DNA of 64,000 bases from Moringa oleifera (lineage: Eukaryota > Streptophyta > Magnoliopsida > Brassicales > Moringaceae). Made by a program: the position numbers and the translations under genes. The notes beneath the pieces were generated by a model. It was not told the origin of the DNA. It saw nothing but the letters and a program-made list of their open reading frames with translations, and searched no databases. Where the stretch lies: NCBI GenBank assembly GCA_021397835.1, contig JAJFZO010000575.1:4655001-4719000 (forward strand). The letters are read 5' to 3'. Shown here piece by piece: positions 1 to 12,009 of this stretch (positions are counted from its first letter, which is position 1; each line of letters opens with the position of its first letter).

Positions 1-936
1 TATGTGTGAAAAGATGATAACTAGTCTCCAGCGCTAAGAAAAACATTGCTACCCATTCCTTTTCTTGACAATTCTTACAGGAATCTCCATTGAATAAATA
101 AAAAGTAAAGGATAAATTAAAAGCTTATCTGCTATTAACATATGAAAAGTATATGGGGTTAAATTGATATCTTCGACATGCAGCAAAAGCTTTCATAATC
201 ATGAAGTACTGTGGTAAAATACTTGTTTTCTGTTTGATTTGCTAATCTTAATTTGTGACACTATCTTCATAGAATCATATCCAGTCTCTCAAAAGATGAC
301 CTACACAATCTGCTTGTTTTGCTGGTCAAATTGAAATATACTTCAAAGCATATATACATTCACATCCATGAATAAGATGTCCTATTCCACTACAGTCAAT
401 ATAGTATGGGCAAATCTAACGCGATTTTTTTAACCCGGAATCTTTTTTGAGTTTTTCAATAAAAATAAAAATGTATTTATGTAATTTATTATGTTAATAT
501 AAAAATAAATAAATAAATTTTTGTTATTAATATCGTTAAAATACCACATGTTAGAAAAACCAATACATAATCCTGAGCCAATTGAATTAATGTTCTACTA
601 GAGTTTCATAAAAAACATATGATCATGTAAATAATCAATATACATTTCTTGTGAAGAGTTACATGTTTCTCGTTGGGACCCAACTAACACCCACTTGAGC
701 ATCAGCATTCAATAGTAAAAATAAACCCAACACTACCAGTCAATCTGATAAACTGAGTCCCCATCAATGAATGAGAAGGTCTATTGCCATAATCAGTCCA
801 TTCTCAGTTGTTGAATCAACCAAATTTTTGCCTGCGCAAGAACAAAACCTATTGAGTTTCTCTGGGTTTCTTTTCCCACAGAACTTTTAACCGTGAGTTA
901 TAATGTAAACCCTGAGCTGGAAACCCAAAATACCTC
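1..936. other. AT-rich intergenic stretch, no gene seen
   Basis: No open frame here looks like a protein I know, and no RNA gene is recognisable. The right end probably holds the 3' UTR of the minus-strand gene that stops at 937. The sequence is mostly AT-rich spacer. Confidence 0.5.
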
Positions 937-1076
937 TTAAGCCTTCTGATTTTTCTCTTCAGCTTTAGGAGCTGAAACTTCTGCTTCAATTGGGGTTGAT
1001 GTCGTTGTAGTGTCAGCTTCTTTCACACCTACAACTTCGTCAGGACCTGCACCTATAAGAAACCAAGGTTAAAAAA

Positions 1077-1139
<63 letters not shown>

Positions 1140-1746
1140 AATTAGAGGGAGAGCTGTCTGTATGTTAAGAATTACAAGAACCTGCAGTTTGGACAGTTTC
1201 TTCTTTCTTTTCTTCAACAACTATCTTCTTCTCTTCTGTAGGACCACCTTCTTTCACATTCTCCTCCACCGAACTCTCCTTCTGGGCTTCATTGCTCTGA
1301 CCAGCTGACGAATCCTCAGTCTTCTCGGAAGTACTGATCTCTTCCTTTGCTTCCTCATCTTTTCTCTGTGAAACTTGCTGATCATCACTTGGTGACTCCT
1401 CAGCACTCACTAACCCTCCTGCAGCTTCATGCTCTTCAACAATGGCTCCTCCTTTCTCGTCACCCACCTCTTTCTTCTCTCCTTCAGAATTTGACGACGA
1501 ACTCTCAGCTTTCTCCTTCACATCATCAGCAAACACTACTGTTCTGCTATCTCCACCAGAACCCTTCTTCTCGACATCTTCCCTTTCCTGATGCTGCACC
1601 ACTAAGCCTGCAGCATTGGCTCCATTAGAGCTTGCATCCACAATGTTGTCAATCTCTTTGCCCTTCTCCGATCCAGCTTTGAAAGATTTCTTGACAGTGG
1701 CGGTGTTCCCGGTTGCAACGTCGTGCTTTGATTTCCCACAACCCAT
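937..1746 (-). CDS. Acidic Glu/Lys/Ser-rich protein with predicted N-myristoylation site (MGCGKSK)
   Basis: The coding exons are 1182-1746 and 937-1052 (both -), joined in frame across a GT-AG intron, giving 226 residues. The start was placed at 1746 because it gives the N terminus MGCGKSK. Gly2 followed by Cys3 is a typical dual lipidation signal (myristoylation plus palmitoylation), which suggests membrane attachment. An upstream in-frame ATG at 1839 would bury this motif. The rest is low-complexity and dominated by Glu, Lys, Ser and Val, with no folded domain visible, so the chain is probably disordered. The second exon encodes a Thr-rich then Glu/Ala/Lys-rich tail ending in KNQKA. The intron carries a long TA/GA microsatellite. 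Similar MGC-acidic proteins occur in many plants, but I know no function. Gene structure is well supported; the role is unknown. Confidence 0.75.
1079..1137. repeat. Compound (TA)n(GA)n microsatellite in intron
   Basis: About 28 bases of alternating T/A run directly into about 30 bases of alternating G/A. The tract lies inside the single intron of the MGCG-protein gene and is likely to vary in length between individuals. Confidence 0.95.
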
Positions 1747-4655
1747 TTTTTCCTTTTTCTTTTGTAAATTAATCTGAAAGACGAGTACTGATGCATAGAG
1801 AGGACTCTCTCTTGCCCTTTTATAGGTATGGCCATGCATAAAAATGGAAATACAATATGCTTTACAGCTCTTCTATGGTGGACACTTAGTTTTACATATG
1901 GTTATAGTTTGTGTCTTTAACAAGCAACAGTTTTTCTGTTTTGTTTTTAATGGTAGATATTGACAGCTTTGTAATTTTAGGCATATAAAAGTAGCAACCA
2001 ATTTTAGGCATATTTACAACTTTGTAATGTTTTCCTGTTTTGCTATATATATATATATATATGGGCTGTCTTTTTTTTTTTAAAGGAAAATACATAGCTA
2101 GGGTTGTTAACTTCCTCTTAGTAGCTTTTACTATTTATAAATATCATTATTATGAATTGTGTATTCTTTTGTGTCAGATCATATTTGGTATAAATTTATT
2201 AACAAGATATAATACAAGTTAAGTATATTTTATTTTAAACATAAAATTATAAAGTTATTATCAAAATAAACAATATCTTATAAAATTATAACCATTTATT
2301 GATATTTTGATATATGATGGACATTTTCTTGTTGACATTACTAATTGATTTTTATTTATAATTGTCTCGTTTATCACCTTTATTATAATTATAATTTTTT
2401 ATTTGATTTTTAAATATGAATACCATTTATAACATTTTTTAAATCTAAATCACACTGCATGCATCTCCATATCACATGAATATAGAACTAACACTGTTGC
2501 ATATTTCTGTAATTTCAATCATGTTGATCTTTTTTCATAATAGCACTTTAGTAATAATTAAAAGAAAAATATTATACAAAAATACATGAAGCTAGAACAG
2601 AAATTATCAACATTGGAGAGAGGAATATGTCTGTATTTAGAGGCATAAATACATGCATATATATATGCATGTATTTATGATCATGGCTATTGATCAATTT
2701 TAACATTAGAATCAGGAAATGTAGTTTGGGTTATCCTTCTTTAAGTGAGGATCCTTGTCATTCTGGTGAGTTAACCATTTAAAGTTATGCACTTTTGAGA
2801 CCTTAATGAAGAGTATCATCCTTAGTGTATCTCCTTTCAAGGAATCTACTGGTACTCCACTAACATTGTTGGCCTTCCATTCACCTGATGTGATAACACC
2901 CACTTGGACTCAACCTTCTAATGGGTTCCCCATTTTCTTGCCTGAAACTAATTTTGGATCTTATCTGACTGATCCAATTGCACCCTCTTTTCTTTCATTC
3001 TCCCTTCTTATCTTTTGAAGATCATGACAGATCATATTGGAAGATTGAAATATGGAAACTTGACTTGTAAGTGTCCTAGTTATTCCAATATTGTTCAACA
3101 ATCAAATTAAAGAACTTCGAAATTAAGCTACTACATAGCACTTCCTGTGTGTCCTAAAACTTACATTTTCTGTCTTTAATTTTGACTCTTTGTAGTTATC
3201 CACTGGCAATCGATCAGGAAGATTGACGGAAAGAAGAGTAATTGGCAACTGGCATTATTTCATGTGGGCATGTTACACTTGGTGAGGCAACTTGCAGGGG
3301 GCTGGGTGCATGTAGACCTCTCTCTATCAGTGAAACCCTAGCACATCTGCAGTGCTCATAAAATATATGATAAAATGTGCCACTTGAGAGCCATGTATGC
3401 CTCAGGATCCAATTTAACTGCCGTCTCACAGAAACCAAGGAACTTGCTTTTTTGAAAAATAATCTTGGGTATTGAAGCAATTTGCCCACAACTTGGATAG
3501 TTTACAAGAAAGGAAGACTTCTTATGGAAGCCTCCAGACCTGGTGATGTCACTTTCCCATCAAAATCAGCCCTTGCGTGTGCAGTTGATTGCTTTTCTGG
3601 GTTCTTTATTATAAAAAATTTCCATTTTTTATTTGAAGAAGATAATGAATTCAAACATCAAGAGCTGACTGATCAATGTCCATGAACAGGGTATGGGTTT
3701 CAATAGACCAGTAGGGATCGTGACCCCAAAAGATTGGACACTGAAAGGAAGAAAAACCAAGTAAGACAAGCAGATTTTCATGTTTCACCATTGTCTTGTT
3801 TAACTTAAAAAGCAAAGGGTGATTTCCGTTGGAGATTTCCTTAAAGTGATGTTGAACAGGCAACTACCAGAACTCAGCCTTTTGCCTCGTATATAATGCT
3901 AAACTCTGGCATCTTATAGCCTTACAAAGAATGTTGGAAGCTCCTCCCGCTTTATAGGACAAGTATGCATGACTTGCAAGTTTTTTCTTTTTGGGTCATC
4001 TCATTCATCAAGAGTTAACAGATTATTCATCTAGTTTAGTGACAAACTTTACACAATGTTAAGAGAATTCACTTCCTTGCATTCATTCTATGCTTTTCAA
4101 TAAAGCTAGTGATGCTGCCATTGATGCCTAGCTCTTTGACTTCTTTTCACTTTAGCTCAAATGGCCAATAAATTTTGTAGGCTAGATAACAATCTTCGCG
4201 TCAGCTCTGGCCATGTAAGCTGTGAAACGTTATATTCTGTTTATTACAATTTTATTGAGTTTAGTCTCTTTCACCTGTTTAAATTAGAGCCGTTTGATGC
4301 TAATCACTGCTCGTCTGTAGCTTGTTTGTCAAAATGCCCACAAAAAAACTGACTTTTCTCTCTCAGGAACGCTGAATTCTGATTCGCTGATGTTGCGGCG
4401 CCTGGTCCTTTTCCTATAGGTCACCACCACCAGCCACCTTATCCTGTGTCTCTTTTAATATAATATTTTTGTTAAATATTTTATTTATTAAATATTAAAA
4501 AATGGTGGTGAATTTATAATTAGGAGGTTCTCTCTAAGATGATGGACTAATCTTCCTCTTTCAGCATTGCGACAACGGACTAAAGGCAACCCATCTTCCC
4601 TAATCAGGGAACTCTCCTCCATCTTCTAGGCTCTGCAACAATCCTTTCTGTTGTC
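1747..4655. other. Gene-poor spacer between the MGCG-protein gene and the MIEL1-like gene
   Basis: This holds the promoter of the minus-strand MGCG gene, a short (TA)n run near 2043-2061, a perfect palindrome at 2644-2679 and AT-rich DNA. Between about 2710 and 3870 the composition is less AT-rich. Short ORFs occur there on both strands (for example 2806-3018 + and 3651-3863 -), but none resembles a known family and no convincing exon chain could be built. It may be a non-coding transcript or decayed DNA. The region just before 4656 should be the MIEL1-like promoter and leader. Confidence 0.45.
2644..2679. repeat. Perfect 36-bp palindrome
   Basis: The sequence from 2644 to 2679 equals its own reverse complement without mismatch or spacer. 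It centres on alternating TA/AT, and each arm contains ATACATGCAT. It can form a cruciform or hairpin. It lies in AT-rich spacer with no adjacent gene. Confidence 0.95.
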
Positions 4656-7482
4656 ATGGAAGCCTCAGCCAATGAACGCCTTCGCTTTGGGAAGATGGGT
4701 TATGGGTATCTACTCTGTCTTTTTTTCTCTTTGTTCTTGGCTTTATTGGGTTCATTTCTCTTTCTTTTATCCATAGTCTTTCTCCTCTTTGATATATGAT
4801 TAATGGGTTCATCTCTATGTGATTTTTGGGTTTTGCTCATTTCTTCAGATGCAAGCATTATAGGAGGAGATGCAAGATCAGAACTCCTTGCTGCAACGAG
4901 GTCTTCTCTTGTCGCCATTGTCACAACGAGGCCACGGTATTGCCGTCATTGCATGTCTTTGTATTCCATCATTTTTCGCTTCTCTAGCTCCAATACATTC
5001 GTTCCTGTTTTGTTTCCCTTAAATTAATCTGGGTTTCTTTTCTTGTGGGTTGGCTTGCTTTTGATTCCTTAGAGCATGTCGAGGAACCCTTATGATCGCC
5101 ATGAAATTGTTCGACAAGATGTTAAGCAAGTATGATAAATGAGCCGATCCCTGTCAATATCAGTTCATTGTATCTTTTCTCATATTCATTTTTAGATCTT
5201 ACAGATTAAAAGAATTGCTCATGACTACATTCATGCGTTTTTAATGGTGTTACAGGTTATATGTTCAGTTTGTGATACAGAGCAGCCGGTATTTATCTAT
5301 CTAGATTTGTAACACGAACTCTTTCTGTTTTAGAATTTATTTTCTCTACATTAAATTGATCTGCTCTCTTTATGTTTTCAACATACTTTTCAGATTGCTC
5401 AAGTTTGTACAAACTGTGGTGTGAACATGGGGGAATATTTCTGCGAAATTTGCAAATTCTATGATGATGATGTATTCTTCTCTCCCTGATTCAGCTCCTA
5501 AAATCCAAAAATGAACCAGTCGTTTACAAAAGTTTGCTTATTATGTGTTACTGATTAGCCAGCTTGATTAGCTAGCTTGAGATGAAGTGGATTGGGATTC
5601 ATAGTTATTATGCCATCCTTGTTGTTTTAGTACTATTTCCTTCAGGTTGATTTTGCTTTGCCTTCATTTCAGACTGAGAAAGAGCAGTTTCATTGTGATG
5701 ATTGTGGGATTTGCAGGTCAGTTCCCTAGCTCGGTTCTTATTCTTGTTCCTTGATCATGGTTATACAAATCTTTGACATTAATGGCTATTCTGGTATTGT
5801 TGAAAACAGAGTTGGTGGTCGCCACAACTTCTTTCACTGCAAAAAGTGCGGTATGCATTTACTGCCTGTAAACTTTTCTGCTACAGGTTTTGCTGTTCTT
5901 TATCTCTTAGATCGGTTTATACTTCTTTCAGTCTTCCTTTTCATGTTCTTGGCAGACACATCAGAACAACAATCATCTGAGACATTTCTCACCCGGAAAA
6001 TTTGGTTATTTAATTTCAATCATGGAATCATTAACATGTTATAACATTGAGAAACATTTCAATCAGTTTCTCACATACTTTTATGTAATTTATATCAACC
6101 TGTGCTGATGTAAAGGGCCTTATGTGATGGCAATCGTTACTGAAATTCCAATTGACTCCTGGATTGGTATCAGCTGTTGTCAATGACTGTGCTTTGCTTC
6201 TTCGCCGTGTTATCTTCTTTCTTTTCCTTGGTATTTGGTTGCCAATGGGTTCAGTTGGTCAGACTTGTTACCTTCTTTTTATCTCCGATTTTCCAGGAAG
6301 AAGTACCTTCTGCATAACTCGTTTACTGTTCCATAATCTTTCTTACTATTCTGCATTATAATTTTAGCATTCTTGTATCTGAGTAGGGTCTTGTTATTCT
6401 ATTGGTCTGCGAGATAACCATTCATGCGTGGAGAACTCCATGCGGCACCACTGCCCCATATGCTTCGAGGTTTGTGTTACTCAAGCCGATCAATCTCTGA
6501 GTAGGCATTCCTCCAAGCTTCTGACATTGACGTGCTTTGTTTCTGCAGTACCTTTTTGATTCGTTGAAAGACGTTACTGTAATGAAATGTGGGCACACGA
6601 TGCACTGTGAATGTTACCAGGAAATGATGAAGCGTGACAAGTAAGTGATTTGTTTTCTTTCTTTTTTTTTTCTTTGTTTATATTTCAGTTTCATGTTTCT
6701 TGTCTACATATAAAAGTACCAAGATTTGATTTTGAGTCTTGATGTCGCACAGATACTGTTGTCCCATATGCTCGAAGTCCATAATCGACATGTCCAAAAC
6801 ATGGCAAAGAATGGATGAGGAGGTAAGCTTTTGCACCATAAGCTTTTCAAATCAGAAGTTCTGTGGCTGCGACTATCTCATCCAGCTACTCTTTGACATA
6901 ATCATCCTGAAACTATTAGTGTATTTTCACACTAATTGGTTGAAATCTGCATTTCACCAGATAGAAGCCACTGCGATGCCTGAGGATTACCGATACAAGA
7001 AGGTGAGTGCCCAACTATTTCCCTTGTTCATATATTTTATCCAGGATTGAAGAACTCGACTAATGAATAGGATCAGAAAAACAAACCTTGGACTTAACAT
7101 ACGAATCGGTGCTTGTTTATCAGCAAGCTGAATTTTTTAAAGTTTTGTTGTTCATGTTTTTTAACTCGGCCCTAAACATCTTGTTCTCGACTTTCTCTGA
7201 ATTCATGCATGCTCAGCCCGGATCGTCTATGATATTTCTGTTTATTATCTTTATGGAGATCTTGCTTGTTTCTTGGCATAATTTCTTTATGGAGATCTTG
7301 CTTGTTTCTTGGCATAATTGAGTGGAAGAGTCTAAGAAGTTTTGTGGCAATATCAGGTTTGGATTCTATGCAACGATTGCAACGACACGACTGAAGTGTA
7401 CTTCCACATAATAGGGCAGAAATGCAGCCACTGCAAATCATACAATACCCGGACGATTGCTCCTCCGGTTCTACCTCAATGA
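4656..7482 (+). CDS. MIEL1: CHY zinc-finger and RING-type E3 ubiquitin ligase, MIEL1-type
   Basis: There are twelve coding exons: 4656-4705, 4849-4936, 5073-5129, 5256-5288, 5394-5471, 5673-5716, 5810-5850, 6387-6469, 6549-6640, 6753-6822, 6961-7002 and 7357-7482. They join in frame to 267 residues, which I recall as the length of Arabidopsis MIEL1 (At5g18650). The N-terminal half (about 18-135) is rich in Cys/His pairs ([39 protein letters not shown]), the CHY and CTCHY zinc-finger arrangement. A RING finger runs from about Cys153 (CPICFEYLF) through [10 protein letters not shown] to CCPIC at 191-195. A C-terminal zinc ribbon follows (CNDCND, then KCSHC). Such proteins act as single-chain E3 ligases; in Arabidopsis MIEL1 targets MYB factors such as MYB30 for degradation. 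All zinc ligands I can place are present, so it looks functional. Confidence 0.95.
7249..7320. repeat. 36-bp tandem duplication in last intron of the MIEL1-like gene
   Basis: Two adjacent copies (7249-7284 and 7285-7320) differ only at the last base. The unit starts CTTTATGGAGATC and ends GGCATAATT. It lies wholly inside the intron before the last exon, 36 bases upstream of the acceptor. Confidence 0.95.
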
Positions 7483-8371
7483 GAAAGATCATGTGTTTTT
7501 AGGAATACCCAAAAAAACATCTAGTGAAACAGGCAGCTAGGCGCATGGAAGGCTTGCAACTTGAGAATGAAAGAGGAGGAGGATTCTCCATGGTCTTTGT
7601 TATGTGATTTACACATAAATTCATATGATTGTGACTCTGCACCAGAGACTTCTCTCAGTCTTCTTCTTCCTCCGATTTGCCGAGTTTGAAGTCGAAAAGT
7701 GTAGGTCATATATAGTCATTTCTTTGATGTAAAAACTACATACAGAGTAATTGATGGGAAGATTGGTTTCGTTTTTTTTTTTTCCTCTGTTATGGACTGC
7801 TTATAATCATCAACTCGATTTCTGGTTTTGGGAAGAATTGTATTGAATATTTACTGGGTAGGTATTGTTGGTTTTAATTGTAGTTGCATCAATTTTTTTT
7901 TTTTGGTTTAAAAATATTTTTTAAAATATTAATGAAAATTATTTTAAATTTTTATTTGATATAAAATTGTGAATAAAAGTTTTATCAACAGTGATATATA
8001 ATTAAAATTCATATTATATAATTAAAATGTAAGACTGTTAATAAGATCTAATTTTTCCTTCATTTGGAAAATAGAGGTAAAGAAATTTTAAGATAATTTT
8101 ATGAAGCATTTTACTTTTATTAATTATTTTATTTGCTTTTTTATAAATGAAAGATGGAGTTTATCTTGTACATTTTAATTGAGTGATTACAAGCAGGCCA
8201 ATTGCAAACGCGGGTCCACAACATAACCATGGGCCTGCCTGATGCAAGCATAACCTCTTTCGTTCTCTCTTAAACCCTGATCAAGTTCTGAACGCCGGAG
8301 GTCAGTTAGCAGTCTTCAAAACCCGCTCTGTCGAACTCGGTTTCTGACTCTGGCTGATTTTCGAGAGAGTC
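7483..8371. other. Spacer: MIEL1-like 3' UTR, AT-rich core, then promoter and leader of the next gene
   Basis: The first 250 bases probably form the MIEL1-like 3' UTR. An AT-rich block follows, from about 7880 to 8160. From about 8190 the composition becomes balanced, which fits the leader of the gene starting at 8372. No other gene was seen. Confidence 0.5.
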
Positions 8372-11300
8372 ATGCAGGTCCTGTCGAACTCGCGTAGACT
8401 CGCTAGGGTTTTGAAACTGCCATTTCTCCTTAACGCGGATCACGGATTTCCTCACTCTGCATCTGAAATCATTACTTCTGTTCAATGGAAACATCACAGC
8501 ACCTCCTCTTCTCAGGCGCTCTATTTCTCAGGTACAGTGTACAGAAATTCTGTGTATGTATCAATTTCGTATGTATAAGCATGTGCGTTTTATATGTTTT
8601 TCTTTTTGTTTCTGTTAATGCTGTTTTGTGTTGGCTGTTGTGTTCTTGAAGCTTGGAAATTGAAAATACTTCGACTTGAATGGGTGCATTTGAAGCTAGA
8701 ATTTCGTTTCGGTTTGTAATAACAGGGATATGGAAATGGTTAGATGTTGGGAGACTTTTTTGGCTTTTAATTTTTAAATGAGTTCGAGGAACAGGAAGAA
8801 ACAAAATGAAGAGAGGAAACGGAGCGAGCCCCATGGAAAAACTGGATTTTTCTGAGTTGTCGTGGAAGCTAATTTTGATTATTTTTGTTTTCCATTTTAT
8901 GTTTGTGGGTGAAAATCTCAACCATAGATAAGCCAGAAGTCTGTGGTAGGCTAACTTAAGTGAATTGGTTCCATTTTCAAGTACTTATTATATTAAGTTG
9001 CTGCGTTTCACAGGTATGTGTCAAGGCAATCATTTCCAGACACCACAGCACGCAATCCATTCAGTGATGGCGTGGGCATCTTTCTCTACAGAAGCAGGAA
9101 CTGTTGAGGGCAGTCCTACAGGTTGTTGATTTACGCTGTATAATTTGTTTGAAATTGTTCATGAATGTCCTTTGTTGATCCTTGGCTTCATATGTTGAAT
9201 GCAGAGGCTGTGAAGGAATTATACGATAAAATTTTGGAATCTGTAAAGGTTAAACGGTCAATGCCCCCAAATGCTTGGCTGTGGTCACTTATTGGAAATT
9301 GTCAAAACCATGATGATATTAAACTTCTGTTTGACACTTTGGAGAGCCTCCGAAGATTTGTTAGTTTTCTTTTCTTGTCTGAATCTCCCTTTTGCTTCCA
9401 TTAATATATCTTTTTCTATTCATCTCTGTAACAGCAGAATTTAATTTTTGATTGTTAACACACTGGTTTTGCTTGCAGAGATTATCGAATCTTCGCATTC
9501 ATTCCAATTTCAATTGCAATCTTTGCCGAGAAATTGCTAAGGCATGTGCTCGTGTGGGGGCCCTTGACTTTGGTATGCCTTAGGAATTTCCTATGCTTGA
9601 AACCTGACTACATTTGTAATAAACTGGATCCATTCTGGTGACTGTTGTTTCTTAAGTGAACCCATGATTATGTTCATCTTCCTTTTCCTGGATGCTGTGA
9701 GAGAATGCATTTAGTTGAGCTGTTACTTCTGTGTTTGTTCTGTTTAAAACTTGCACCTGCAAAGCTTTCCATGTGATGCAGTTTGCAGCTAGTGACATAA
9801 TTTGGCAAAATATGATGCAGGAAAGAAGGCCCTGTGGAGGCACAATGTATATGGATTGAGTCCTAGTATTGGCTCTGCCCATCATTTACTGGTATTAAGA
9901 CCCCTAACTTTTGATGATTCTGGGTTTTTTTTTGTGATGCATATCATCACCTCTTAAATGCTTAATTTAACTGCAGTCATACGCTGAAGATCACAAGGAT
10001 GCTGAACTTATGGTGGAAATAATGAAACTGCTGAAAAAGAATGATTTGCCATTGCAACCTGGTACAGCAGATATTGTTTTCAGGTATGTTGCTCATAAGT
10101 TAGGACAAAGTCATTCTTTCACTTTGCTTTCTGGTGAAGGCCAAATGCTGTGGTTGCTGAGAATGTTGATGATTTTACTGACTTACCAAGGATTCTTTGT
10201 ACTCTTTCAAGGCTTTGTTTAAGATGATGTTCATATCATACTTGAATTGAAATTTGCAGGATTTGTTATGATACAGATAATTGGGATTTGATGTCAAAGT
10301 ATGCAAAAAGGTTTACCAAGGCTGGGGTGAAATTTCGAAAAACTACATTTGACACATGGATGGAATTTGCTGCTAAAAGAGGTCTCTGCAAGTTCTATTG
10401 TTATGTTACTTGAGAATTGTGTTCATGTTCATATCGTTTTTTTTTTCCATTTATAAGGACATTTTATGAGCAAAATTGAGTGTGTTATGTTAAACATGGC
10501 CTTGGATGGGGCAATATGGAAGAAACAGATTCATCTAGTATAGATGGAACTTAAAGCATAATTTGGAGTCTGTTAGATCATTTTATTTGTAGTGAGGTAC
10601 TGGTTGCTGGTAGCAGTGGAACCACAAAGACCCTGGTGGAACTAGTAAAGTTTCATTAAGTAATTGGTTTTTGATATGCACCTTATCAAATGCTTCTCTT
10701 ACAGGGTGAATTTGTATATCTGTTGTGCCTCCTTTGACATTTTAAATGAATAAAGATTTTGCAAAACATGAACTCTGGCGTTAATATGAATCCCAAAATT
10801 TATGTCTCTACTTTCTGGTGAATGGTGGGTGCTGTGGTTGAAAAGGAGAGTGTAAGGTCAAACACCCTCTATGAGAGACAAGAGGTGAAGCAGTTTTTGA
10901 AGTTCTGATTGTCTTTGGTTTAAGTGAATTGTTTCTTTGTAACAGGAGACACTGAGACGTTATGGAAAATTGAGAAATTGAGATCCGAGTCAATGAAGCA
11001 GCACTCTCTTGCAACTGCATTTTCATGCGCTAAGGTAATAAGTCTTGTACAATCTATTTTCAACCCATGGCTTCATATGATTGTTGATTCTAATCTTACT
11101 TGTCATGTGATCACTTATTGGATTGATCATTGGACTTTGAGCACCAACCTGGATGACCTCTCTAGGTTCTGGCAGGCAGCGCCTTCTTTTCTGCAAAACT
11201 CCTATTCATTGCTTCTTTTGCAGGGTTTTCTACTAGAACAGAGGCCCGAGGATGCTGCTGCTGTCATTCAAGTCCTTTGTCAGGTAAATCAGGTCTCTCA

Positions 11301-12009
11301 TATTTGTGGAAGGTGGGAAGCATCTGTACTGTGCCTTTGCAACTTAAGCTAAGAAATGAATTTGGAATCCATATATATGGTATACCATCTCTGGTCACTG
11401 TTGTTCATATCAGGATATCAGGTGATGTTATGGGAGAAACATTGAGAAAATTTAATGTACTGGCTCTCTGATTTCCATGTGAATTTGATATATTAGGGAT
11501 GGGTGTCAGTGAAATTTCATCTTGGTGCTGAATGTTTACTTTTCTTAAAATGATGCTACTGTGTGCGGTAATTTGGAATGAATGACAAATATGTCAGTGC
11601 AAAATTCAAATTTCTTTCAGTGAAATGTTAGTTGCATTATTAAATGCTTATTCTTTCCGTATGTTGAGGTAAAGTTTACTGTACCTATGCCCAGACTTTA
11701 CCTGATGAGAAAAGGTCAGCTATCATGGATGAACTTCAGAAGTTGGTAAAACAGTGGTCTCTAGATGTTACTAAGCACCAAAAGGAGGAGGACAGGAAGG
11801 TATGGTGTTCAATGATATTTTTGCGTTGTTATCTTTTATAACTAGAGCTCCTTTAGTTTCACCTGACTGCTTACTTGGTATTGAATCAGAAATTAGCTGC
11901 TTCTTTGAAATCTGACATTCCTGCCATGGTTACTGAACTACTCAAGACGGGCTTAGAGGTGAACGTAAATTTGGAAGACCTAAGCAAGCAAGTGGGTATT
12001 CTATGTTGA
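8372..12009 (+). CDS. PPR/TPR-like helical-repeat protein, predicted mitochondrial
   Basis: There are eleven coding exons: 8372-8531, 9014-9121, 9205-9359, 9479-9572, 9821-9891, 9977-10083, 10260-10381, 10946-11034, 11224-11283, 11695-11799 and 11890-12009. All junctions are GT-AG, and the product has 396 residues. The N terminus (MQVLSNSRRLARVLKLPFLL) is Arg/Leu-rich without early acidic residues, typical of a mitochondrial presequence. The body consists of paired amphipathic helices such as AVKELYDKILESVKVKRSMP, LWSLIGNCQNHDDIKLLFDT and AELMVEIMKLLKKNDLPL. This spacing fits short PPR- or TPR-like helical hairpins. The C terminus is Lys/Glu-rich and helical (KLVKQWSLDVTKHQKEEDRK). The many introns are unusual for classical PPR genes, which are mostly intronless, so this belongs to a divergent group. 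An RNA-related organelle role is inference. The last codons after LEDLSK are uncertain because no family match confirms them. Confidence 0.75.

Noticed and set aside
2806..3018. 70-codon plus-strand ORF with ATG
   Set aside because: No family match, no adjacent exons, and similar-length frames occur on the opposite strand of the same DNA.
8472..8921. 149-codon minus-strand ORF in intron 1 of the helical-repeat gene
   Set aside because: It overlaps a real exon antisense, has no recognisable domain and no supporting exons.
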